A stretch of DNA of 6,451 bases from contig DATAZV010000530.1 in assembly GCA_036271855.1 (NCBI GenBank), positions 1-6,451 of the forward strand, in the 5' to 3' direction. The position numbers and the translations under genes are program-made. Source of the stretch: JAQGMJ01 sp036271855 (GTDB taxonomy: Bacteria > Pseudomonadota > Gammaproteobacteria > Burkholderiales > JAEUOS01). Within the stretch, counting starts at the first letter, position 1. Every line of letters starts with the position of its first letter. The notes under the pieces were generated by a model. The model was not told the origin of the DNA. It was given only the letters and a program-made list of their open reading frames with translations, and did no database searches. Shown here in pieces: positions 1 to 5,208 of the stretch.

Positions 1-1514
1 CGCACCTGCTGTCGATCGCGCCCACCGGCACCATCAGCCTGGCCTTCGCCGACAACGCGTCGAACGGCATCGAGCCGCCGTTCTCCTGGACCTACACGCG
101 CAAAAAACGCATGCCCGACGGCACCCATAAGGAGTACGCGGTCGAGGACTACGCCTGGCGCCTGTACAAACACCTGGGCGGCGACGTCAGCGCGCTGCCG
201 AGCTACTTCGTCACCGCGCTGGAACTCTCCGCGCAGGCGCATGAGCAGATGGTCGCCGCCGTCGCTCCGGCGATCGACACCAGCATCTCCAAGACGGTGA
301 ATGTGCCGGCCGATTATCCCTACGCCGATTTCGAAGACCTGTATCTGCAGGCCTGGAAGTCCAGCCTCAAGGGTCTCGCCACCTACCGACCCAACAGCGT
401 GCTGGGTTCGGTGCTGTCGGTCACCAGTGAAGAAAAAAAGCAGCCGCAGGATGTGGAAATGGTCGGGCCCAACAAGCGCCTGTCGATCAAGTCCCTGCCG
501 GCGCCGGTGCTGGCCTCGCTGCGCTGGCCCGGCCGCCCCGAAATGCCCGGCGGTAATGAAGCCTGGGCCTACATGATGGATTACCCTGACGGCAAGTTCG
601 CCCTGTTCGTCGGCCATGTCGAAGAAGAGGGCCACGCCTTTCCGTTCGAAGTCTGGGTCAACGGCACCGAGCAGCCGCGCGGCCTCGGCGCCGTCGCCAA
701 GACCCTGTCGATGGACATGCGCGCCAACGACCGCGCCTGGCTGAAACTCAAGCTCGACGTGCTGGCGAAAACCCCGGGTGAAAAATCCTTCGCGATGAAT
801 TTTCCGCCGCACGGCGAAAAGAAAATCGTCCCCAGCGTGGTCGCGGGTCTCGCGCAACTGGTGCGCTGGCGCTGTGACCGCCTGGGCGCGCTCGATGACG
901 AAGCGCCCGACCTGCTCTCGCCCGACGGCCGCCCGCACCCGGTGCTCGATGCCATGTATGCGCGCGACGAGCCGCGCACCGGCACCGACGGCACCCTGTC
1001 GTGGACAGTGGATGTGGTCAACCCGGCGACGGATGAGAACTTCGTACTGGGCCTGAAGGAAGTCACGCTGCCCGACGGCGTCACCCGCCCCTACTCGATG
1101 TGGCTCTCCGGCAATTACCCGCGTGCGCTGGACGGCCTGTCGCGCATCCTTTCGCTCGACATGCGCGTGCTCGACCCGGCGTGGATCGGCATGAAGCTGC
1201 GCAAGCTGCTCAACTACGCCGAGCCGCTGGCCGACTTCATGGCCTTCGTCCCCGGCGAGCGGCGCCAGCAGAACTGGCCTTCCACCGTCGCCTACGTCGC
1301 GCGCCTGATCATCCACCGCTACGCCATGCTGGGCGTGTTGGATGAAAACGGCTACCCGAAGCGCGAAATGGGCATCCTCGAAGCCCCGCGCGAAGCCGGC
1401 GCGCAATCGCCGATGCAAGGCGGCCTGTGCAACGAGTGCGGCAACTACACTGTGATCAAAAAGGACGGCTGCGACTTTTGCACCGCCTGCGGCGCGGTGG
1501 GGAGTTGCGGCTAG
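1..1514 (+). CDS. nrdJ: Class II (adenosylcobalamin-dependent) ribonucleotide reductase, C-terminal part
   Basis: The gene is 5'-truncated by the window edge; the first full codon is at 3 and 503 residues remain. The enzyme reduces ribonucleotides to deoxyribonucleotides in the cytoplasm using coenzyme B12, so it works with or without oxygen. Seen: the loop APTGTIS (residues 6-12 of this fragment), which in the RNR fold binds substrate phosphate, followed by NGIEPPFSW and later SISKTVNVP, all typical of the end of the class II catalytic barrel. After about residue 140 comes an accessory C-terminal region with two related segments (about 187-299 and 332-450). The end is cysteine-rich: C476-x2-C479, then C490-x2-C493-x2-C496-x5-C502. 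This looks like a zinc ribbon plus the redox cysteines that in this family re-reduce the active site. The active-site cysteines and allosteric region lie upstream of the window. The stop is TAG at 1512. A hairpin terminator follows within 45 bases, so this is the last gene of its transcript. The family call is secure; the class II call rests on the C-terminal architecture. Confidence 0.93.
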   Translation, partial: HLLSIAPTGTISLAFADNASNGIEPPFSWTYTRKKRMPDGTHKEYAVEDYAWRLYKHLGGDVSALPSYFVTALELSAQAHEQMVAAVAPAIDTSISKTVNVPADYPYADFEDLYLQAWKSSLKGLATYRPNSVLGSVLSVTSEEKKQPQDVEMVGPNKRLSIKSLPAPVLASLRWPGRPEMPGGNEAWAYMMDYPDGKFALFVGHVEEEGHAFPFEVWVNGTEQPRGLGAVAKTLSMDMRANDRAWLKLKLDVLAKTPGEKSFAMNFPPHGEKKIVPSVVAGLAQLVRWRCDRLGALDDEAPDLLSPDGRPHPVLDAMYARDEPRTGTDGTLSWTVDVVNPATDENFVLGLKEVTLPDGVTRPYSMWLSGNYPRALDGLSRILSLDMRVLDPAWIGMKLRKLLNYAEPLADFMAFVPGERRQQNWPSTVAYVARLIIHRYAMLGVLDENGYPKREMGILEAPREAGAQSPMQGGLCNECGNYTVIKKDGCDFCTACGAVGSCG

Positions 1515-1549
1515 CCGGCGAATTCCGCGGCGTTGCTACTGGTTGAATG

Positions 1550-1577
1550 AAAGGCCCCGCCTGATGCGGGGCTTTTT
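1550..1577 (+). terminator. Rho-independent terminator after nrdJ
   Basis: GCCCCGC (1554-1560), loop CTGAT, GCGGGGC (1566-1572), then TTTTTC. The stem extends outward: AAAG at 1550-1553 can pair with the first four Ts, using one G-U wobble in the + strand RNA. In the opposite direction that wobble becomes a C-A mismatch and the T run is interrupted, so the element mainly serves nrdJ. It may weakly serve the convergent DUF1275 gene. Confidence 0.88.
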
Positions 1578-1607
1578 CATTGCAGCGGCCGCGGCGCAAA
1601 GGCGCCT

Positions 1608-2330
1608 TCAGCCCGTCGGCGATCCGCTCGCGCCCAGCGCCCGGTAAGCCGCCATGCCGCCTGCCGCCAGCAGTACCAGCGCCAGCAGCAGAACCACGGC
1701 TGCACCGGCATGCAGCGCCAGTGCGGCACCAATCGCCGCGCCGGCCAGCATCAATACGACGGCGGCAAGCCTTCGTTTCAGGCGCGGGTTGCTGCCGCCG
1801 GCAAGGCTGGAATCGGCGGCCAGCCCGGCCAGGGTGAGGGTGAGGACGGTGGTGGTCAAATCGGGCACTGCCAGCAGGCGCACCATCGCCGTCTGCACTC
1901 CCATCGACAAGCCCAGCAGCACGATCAGCCAGTAGCGCACGAAGTCCTCGTGCGGCTGCATGCCGAGCAGCAGCGGCACCGTGGCAAGTGCGATCAGCAC
2001 GCCCTCGGTGATCAGGGAATACGCCAGCAGGCGGCGCTGCGGTGCAGGCCCCTTCAAACCGATGCGCCCGCTCAGCGCCGCCCCCATGGCGAATACCGCC
2101 AACGCGGCGAGCGAGGCCGGCAGGGAGAAGTCCTCCACCCCAGCCAGCGAAAAGCCGAGCAGGATGATGTTGCCGGTCATGTTGGCGACGAACACATGGC
2201 CCAGCAGCAGGTAGCTGACGGCGTCCACCAGCCCGGTATTGAAGGTCAGGACGAGCAGCAGCGCCAGCAGGGCGCCCTGCGCGCCGCGCGCTGGCGGGGG
2301 TGACGGGGTTGCGCCCGGCGGGCCTGACAT
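1608..2330 (-). CDS. DUF1275 (YoaK-type) integral membrane protein
   Basis: The protein has 240 residues, is very hydrophobic, and is predicted to sit in the inner membrane with about six spans (roughly 18-42, 47-62, 70-92, 102-124, 131-150 and 188-228, the last long enough for two). Family marks seen: GLVDAVSYLLLGHVFVANMT (33-52), followed by GN, and the second-half motif GLSMGVQTAMVRLLAVPDLT (140-159). Both agree with the DUF1275/YoaK family, whose transport or signalling function is not established. The start ATG at 2330 is preferred over the in-frame ATG at 2366 because GAAGG sits seven bases before it, while the longer start has no ribosome site and adds 12 residues with no family character. 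The N-terminus is rich in Pro, Gly and Ala before the first span. It stands alone, convergent with nrdJ and divergent from the PEBP gene. I could not assign a promoter. The family call is firm; the role is unknown. Confidence 0.9.
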   Translation of the reverse strand: MSGPPGATPSPPPARGAQGALLALLLVLTFNTGLVDAVSYLLLGHVFVANMTGNIILLGFSLAGVEDFSLPASLAALAVFAMGAALSGRIGLKGPAPQRRLLAYSLITEGVLIALATVPLLLGMQPHEDFVRYWLIVLLGLSMGVQTAMVRLLAVPDLTTTVLTLTLAGLAADSSLAGGSNPRLKRRLAAVVLMLAGAAIGAALALHAGAAVVLLLALVLLAAGGMAAYRALGASGSPTG

Positions 2331-2533
2331 GGCGATGCCTTCATGCTGGCGATAGACAGAAGCCATAGTTTACAGCTGTGGATTCGCCATCCGCAGCGGC
2401 CCGCTTGTGCGTACAGGTGCAAAGCCGGCAAAGAGAGGGTACAGTCCGGCTGGCAGGAATCCCGGGAGAAGGGAAGTTGTGCGTGCCCCCGGGCTCGCGC
2501 ATCCGCAAAAATGCTGCACAACAGGAGATGACA

Positions 2534-3112
2534 ATGTTCCAAGCTCAGGCAATCAAGGGCGCGCTGCTGGCCGCCACCTTCGCAACCCTCGGAATGGCGG
2601 CGCAAGGGGCGCTGGCGGCCGACCCGTTCTCGATCACCTCGTCCAGCTTCAAGGACGGCACCATGCTGGCGACCAAGAACGCCGGCAACATCAAGGCCAA
2701 CCCCAACTGCGTCGGCGAAAACGTCTCGCCGCCGCTCACCTTTGCCCACCCGCCGGCCGGCACCAAGAGCTATGTGCTGCTGATGGTCGACCCCGAAGGC
2801 CGCGGCGGCCTGGGCGTCAACCACTGGGTTGCCTACGGCATTCCGGTTTCGGTCACCGGCTTCGCCGAAAACGAAGTCAGCGCGCTGAGCAACAAATACG
2901 TCGGCGGCAAGAGCACTCAGGGCCTTGGCCACTACATGGGCCCCTGCACCCCGCCCGGCACCGGCTTTCACCACTATACCTTCACCCTGATCGCCACCGA
3001 CCTCGAGCCCACCGCGCTCGAAGCCGGCATGACGCGTGAAGAGCTGATGCCCAAGCTTGCCGGCCACGCCAAGGGTGCCGCCGGCCTGGTCGGTTTGTTC
3101 GGCCGTCCGTAA
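2534..3112 (+). CDS. Periplasmic YbhB/YbcL-type PEBP (phosphatidylethanolamine-binding, Raf-kinase-inhibitor-like) protein
   Basis: The product is a 192-residue precursor. Residues 1-28 form a Sec signal peptide: a Lys at 8, a hydrophobic core, and a cleavage site after ALA (26-28), giving a mature protein starting ADPFS. PEBP family marks: VLLMVDPEG (81-89) with VNHW (95-98), forming the ligand pocket, and the later HYMGPCTPPGTGFHHYTF (133-150). It therefore resembles the exported YbcL branch more than the cytosolic YbhB branch. Bacterial members are thought to bind small anionic or phosphate-bearing ligands; the actual substrate is unknown. The mature part has only two cysteines, C59 and C138, which could form a disulfide in the periplasm (inference). 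The start ATG at 2534 has AGGAG at 2523-2527 with six bases of spacing. The ATG at 2528 abuts that site and is unlikely, and an upstream extension to 2378 lacks family character. It appears monocistronic, with terminator hairpins just past the stop. Confidence 0.93.
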   Translation: MFQAQAIKGALLAATFATLGMAAQGALAADPFSITSSSFKDGTMLATKNAGNIKANPNCVGENVSPPLTFAHPPAGTKSYVLLMVDPEGRGGLGVNHWVAYGIPVSVTGFAENEVSALSNKYVGGKSTQGLGHYMGPCTPPGTGFHHYTFTLIATDLEPTALEAGMTREELMPKLAGHAKGAAGLVGLFGRP

Positions 3113-3149
3113 AGCGAAAAGCGGCACCGGCTGGTGGCCGGCGCCGCTT
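3111..3149 (-). terminator. Terminator for azoR (minus-strand hairpin with U tract)
   Basis: Read on the minus strand: AAGCGGC, then GCCGGC, loop CACCA, then GCCGGT and GCCGCTT, followed by TTCGCTTT. The left arm lies at 3137-3149 and the right arm at 3119-3131. The one irregular position (A3126 opposite C3142 on the + strand) becomes a G-U wobble in minus-strand RNA, so the stem is continuous only in that direction. The T-rich tail is also on the minus-strand side. It therefore terminates azoR, about 70-100 bases past its stop. Confidence 0.7.
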
Positions 3150-3157
3150 ATCCTGGC

Positions 3158-3190
3158 GAAACGGGAGCGCTTGCGCTCCCGTTTCGTTTT
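3158..3190 (+). terminator. Rho-independent terminator for the PEBP gene
   Basis: A perfect 13-base inverted repeat, GAAACGGGAGCGC (3158-3170) and GCGCTCCCGTTTC (3173-3185). It best folds as a 12-pair stem closed by a CTTG tetraloop, followed by GTTTT. On the minus strand the downstream side lacks a T run, so its direction is +. Confidence 0.85.
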
Positions 3191-3216
3191 GCTGCGGCGG
3201 GTTTATTGCGCGGGTT

Positions 3217-3816
3217 TCAGGCAAGCGCCGCTTCGATTTCCCCGCGTGCCTGCTCGATCGCGCGCTGCGCGTTCTCCGGGCTGATCGCCAGGCCTTCGGC
3301 GTAGAAGAACTGCAGATCGGTCATACCGAGAAAGCCCAGCGCGGTCTTCAGGTAGGGCACCTGCGTATCGTGCGGCAGGTCGCGGTGCACGCCGCCGCGC
3401 GCCAGCGCAACGTACACCTTCTTGCCGGTCAGCAGGCCCTCCGGCCCCTTCTCGGTGTAGCGGAAGGTGACGCGCGCACGGGCGATGGCGTCGATCCAGC
3501 TTTTCAGTTGCGTGCTGATGGCGAAGTTGTACATCGGCACGCCCAGCACCAGCGCGTCGGCGGCTTGCAGTTCGGCGATCAGCGCGTCGTCCAGCGCCAC
3601 CCGCGCGGCTTGCGCCGGGGTGCGTGCTTCCACGGGCGTAAACAGGGCCTGCAGCGTGGCCTCGTCCAGCGCCGGGTGCGGGGTCGCCGCCAGGTCGCGC
3701 ACGGTGAGGGTGGAACCCGGGTTGGCGGCGACCAGGCGGGCGGTGATGTCGTTGGCCAGCACCGTCGATTGCGAACCTTCGACACGCGCGCTGGAATTGA
3801 TTTGCAGGATGTTCAT
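3217..3816 (-). CDS. azoR: FMN-dependent NADH-azoreductase (AzoR / acyl-carrier-protein phosphodiesterase-like flavodoxin fold)
   Basis: The protein has 199 residues, close to the roughly 200 of E. coli AzoR. It is a cytosolic flavoenzyme that uses NADH to reduce azo compounds and quinones by two-electron transfer; quinone detoxification is a likely physiological role. Seen: the N-terminal beta strand and FMN-phosphate loop NSSARVEGSQST (7-18), the flavin loop VPMYNFAIS (93-101) followed by QLKSWIDAIARARVTFRY (103-120), and ARGG (139-142), the equivalent of the SRGG loop near the isoalloxazine ring. The start ATG at 3816 has GGAGG five bases upstream. A longer in-frame reading to 3933 would run through the regulatory region and lacks family character. 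It is divergent from a LysR regulator 134 bases away, which very probably controls it. It is convergent with the PEBP gene. The older label ACP phosphodiesterase (AcpD) for this family is generally regarded as wrong. Confidence 0.95.
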   Translation of the reverse strand: MNILQINSSARVEGSQSTVLANDITARLVAANPGSTLTVRDLAATPHPALDEATLQALFTPVEARTPAQAARVALDDALIAELQAADALVLGVPMYNFAISTQLKSWIDAIARARVTFRYTEKGPEGLLTGKKVYVALARGGVHRDLPHDTQVPYLKTALGFLGMTDLQFFYAEGLAISPENAQRAIEQARGEIEAALA

Positions 3817-3912
3817 GATGACCTCCGGTATTTGGCTTGCGTCCTGGTTCGAACGCCTGATGCGAAATGTAGGCGCAGCCGGCGCCCTGGGGAAGCCGCT
3901 GGAACGGATATC

Positions 3913-3934
3913 ATTGTTGCCGGCATGGAACAAT
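3913..3934. promoter_or_regulatory. Candidate LysR-type operator between azoR and lysR
   Basis: Inverted repeat ATTGTT-N10-AACAAT. It contains T-N11-A spacings (T3917/A3929 and T3918/A3930), the usual signature of LysR-type recognition sites. It is an A/T island in a very GC-rich context. It ends 16 bases before the regulator's ATG and lies about 97 bases upstream of the azoR start. That fits a site used both for self-repression and for activation of azoR. Confidence 0.6.
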
Positions 3935-3950
3935 CACCGGAAAATCCTTG

Positions 3951-4880
3951 ATGAACGGCACCCTCGACCCCAACGACCTGCTGCTGTTCGCCCGCATCGC
4001 CGAGGCCGGCAGCTTCACCCGCGCCGCCGAGCGCGTCGGCCTGCCCAAGTCCACCCTGTCGCGGCGCATCTCGACGCTGGAGGAGCAATTGGGCGAGCGC
4101 CTGCTGACGCGTACCACGCGCAAGCTGGTACTCACCGAAGTGGGCCTGAGCCTGCTGGAACACGCGCGTGGCGTGGTCGAGCAGACCGAGGCGGCGGCCA
4201 ACCTGGTGGCGCACCGCCAGGCCGAGCCCAGCGGGCATTTGCGCGTCTCCATGCCCGGCGACATCGCCAACGGGCTGGAGATCATGCTCGCCGCATTCAT
4301 CCTGCGCTATCCCGCCGTCACCCTGGAACTGGACCTGTCGCCGCGCCGGGTCGACCTGGTGGGCGAGAGCTTCGATGTCGCCATCCGCATGGGCGATCTG
4401 CCGGACGACGCCACCCTGGCCGCGCGCCGCCTTTCCCGTTTCACCACCGGCTTGTACGCCTCGCCCGCCTACATCAAGCGCCGCGGCCGCCCCAAGCAGC
4501 CGGACGACTTGCTCGAACACGACCTGCTGCACATCCTCGCGCGCAGCGGCGGCGCCATGCCCTGGCACCTGACCCGCGGCAAGACCGTCTGGGAGAAACC
4601 GCTGCCTTCGCGCGCCATGGTCAACTCGCCTGACGTGCTCGCCGCCCTGGCGCGCCAGGATGCCGGCATCACCCTGATCTCCGACCACTACGCGCGCTCT
4701 TATCTTGCCGACGGCAGCCTGCAGCGCATTCTGCCCGAGTGGAGCCTGCCCGAAGTCGACGGCTGGGCCGTATTCCCCGGCCGCCGCCTGATGCCGGCGA
4801 AAACCCGGGTGTTCCTCGACGCCCTCGAGACCGGCTTCATCCAGGCTTGCGAAATCGTCGCCGGCGGCAAAAAGAAGTAA
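3951..4880 (+). CDS. LysR-family transcriptional regulator, divergent from azoR
   Basis: The protein has 309 residues, the normal LysR length. The N-terminal winged helix-turn-helix spans about 6-65: NDLLLFARIAEAGSFTRAAE (8-27), recognition helix LPKSTLSRRIS (31-41), then LGERLLTRTTRKLVLTEVG (47-65). A linker helix follows, and from about residue 90 the periplasmic-binding-protein-like effector domain (starting GHLRVSMPGDI), with FDVAIRMGDLPD and a late GITLISDHYA segment. The inducer is unknown; a quinone or azo/aromatic electrophile is plausible from the azoR neighbour (inference). The start is ATG at 3951; a TTG at 3948 is also possible and would add one residue. The ribosome site is weak (GGA at 3939-3941), suggesting low expression, as is common for such regulators. 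The C-terminus is lysine-rich (GGKKK). It is unlikely to regulate kdp, which has its own candidate KdpE site and is separated by a terminator. Confidence 0.94.
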   Translation: MNGTLDPNDLLLFARIAEAGSFTRAAERVGLPKSTLSRRISTLEEQLGERLLTRTTRKLVLTEVGLSLLEHARGVVEQTEAAANLVAHRQAEPSGHLRVSMPGDIANGLEIMLAAFILRYPAVTLELDLSPRRVDLVGESFDVAIRMGDLPDDATLAARRLSRFTTGLYASPAYIKRRGRPKQPDDLLEHDLLHILARSGGAMPWHLTRGKTVWEKPLPSRAMVNSPDVLAALARQDAGITLISDHYARSYLADGSLQRILPEWSLPEVDGWAVFPGRRLMPAKTRVFLDALETGFIQACEIVAGGKKK

Positions 4881-4900
4881 GCCGGAAGCGCAGCTTGTCT

Positions 4901-4921
4901 GACCGGCGCCCGCCGGTCTTT
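4901..4921 (+). terminator. Likely terminator after lysR
   Basis: GACCGGC (4901-4907), loop GCCC, GCCGGTC (4912-4918), then TTTATA. It is a compact seven-pair stem 20 bases after the LysR stop. The U tract is short (three), so strength is moderate. The tail is also the first half of the candidate KdpE box. Confidence 0.65.
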
Positions 4922-4935
4922 ATAAAGTCTTTACA
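4919..4935 (+). promoter_or_regulatory. Candidate KdpE-binding box upstream of the kdp operon
   Basis: Direct repeat TTTATA-AAGTC-TTTACA, with half-sites 11 bases (one helical turn) apart, as expected for a tandem OmpR-family response-regulator dimer. As I recall it, the E. coli kdpFABC activator site has the same TTTATA-N5-TTTACA form. If transcription starts near 4990 (seven bases past the -10 at 4978-4983), the box lies at about -71 to -55, close to its place in E. coli. It predicts induction by KdpD/KdpE when potassium is scarce. Both the site and the start point are unproven. Confidence 0.6.
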
Positions 4936-4977
4936 CCCGCGCCGCGCATCTTGACGCGGCCCTTACGCGTCCATCCC

Positions 4978-4983
4978 TATATT
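4978..4983 (+). promoter_or_regulatory. Candidate -10 element of the kdp promoter
   Basis: TATATT, five of six matches to the sigma70 -10 consensus, 31 bases before the first ATG of the operon. At a 17-base spacing the -35 position reads CGCGGC, which is very poor; a TTGACG at 4951-4956 is too far away (21-base spacer). A weak -35 fits an activator-dependent promoter. Confidence 0.5.
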
Positions 4984-5014
4984 CATCCCATCGCATTTTG
5001 ATCGGGAGTTTTTG

Positions 5015-5122
5015 ATGGACGCCGCCTACATTTTTTTGCTGCTGGCCCTGTTCGGCCTGAGCTTCGCGCTGATCCCCGCCTTCGGGCGCCTGGTCGAACG
5101 CAAGGGGGAGGAACGCAAATGA
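5015..5122 (+). CDS. Small single-span membrane protein leading the kdp operon (unrecognised)
   Basis: This is an ORF of 35 codons plus stop, too short for most gene callers. GGGAG at 5004-5008 lies six bases before the ATG, a good ribosome site. The protein begins MDAAYIFLLLALFG and has one hydrophobic span over about residues 4-24, interrupted by a Pro at 21. A strongly charged tail follows (RLVERKGEERK, 25-35), which by the positive-inside rule should face the cytoplasm. Its stop overlaps the kdpF start in ATGA, so it looks translationally coupled to the pump genes. Its own last codons carry the kdpF ribosome site, so it could be simply a leader ORF. It does not look like KdpF, which follows intact. 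A regulatory or assembly role in the Kdp complex is a guess from position and topology. I believe small ORFs in this position occur in other kdp operons, but I cannot verify that here. Confidence 0.7.
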   Translation: MDAAYIFLLLALFGLSFALIPAFGRLVERKGEERK

Positions 5123-5208
5123 GCCCGCTCTACTGGATCGGCCTGATCCTTTTCATCGTGCTGACCGCGTATCTGCTCTACGCCATGCTCAAGCCGGAGA
5201 AATTCTGA
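5119..5208 (+). CDS. kdpF: KdpF, small stabilising subunit of the Kdp potassium-transporting ATPase
   Basis: The protein has 29 residues, the same length as E. coli KdpF, and forms a single membrane span. It starts MSPLYWIGLILFIVL and ends with the family-typical YLLYAMLKPEKF (18-29), compare LVYALINAEAF in E. coli from memory. In the known complex KdpF sits in the lipid bilayer against KdpA and stabilises KdpFABC. Its ribosome site is very strong (GGAGG at 5107-5111, seven bases before the ATG) and lies inside the preceding small ORF. The start overlaps the upstream stop (ATGA at 5119-5122), and its own TGA overlaps the kdpA start (ATG at 5208), so the three genes are coupled. The gene is easily missed by automatic callers because of its size. 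Confidence 0.93.
   Translation: MSPLYWIGLILFIVLTAYLLYAMLKPEKF

Noticed and set aside
1585..1606. GCGGCCGC palindrome and GGCGC/GCGCC repeat just past the DUF1275 stop, considered as its terminator
   Set aside because: There is no T run follows on the minus strand, and short GC palindromes are expected by chance in this composition.
1710..2303. Open + strand frame of 197 codons opposite the DUF1275 gene
   Set aside because: It is Gln/His/Arg-rich shadow coding of a membrane protein gene, with no family character.
2331..2366. N-terminal extension of the DUF1275 protein to the ATG at 2366
   Set aside because: The ATG at 2330 has a GAAGG ribosome site seven bases upstream, while 2366 has none. 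The extra 12 residues add no family feature.
2246..3127. Open - strand frame of 293 codons opposite the PEBP gene
   Set aside because: It covers the PEBP gene in antisense and overlaps the real DUF1275 start. There is no plausible ribosome site or domain.
3847..3886. GTTCGAAC palindrome (3847-3854) and GGCGC/GCGCC hairpin (3872-3886) in the azoR leader, considered as operators
   Set aside because: They are short and GC-driven, with no match to a known operator. The ATTGTT dyad explains the regulatory need better.
3467..4633. Open + strand frame of 388 codons crossing azoR, the intergenic gap and lysR
   Set aside because: It runs antisense through azoR and out of frame through lysR. Its composition is the Arg/Pro/Ala-rich pattern of shadow frames in GC-rich DNA, and it shows no family motif.
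3813..4688. Open - strand frame of 291 codons opposite lysR
   Set aside because: It is antisense to a well-supported LysR protein, rich in Gly/Gln/Arg like a shadow frame, and has no recognisable domain.
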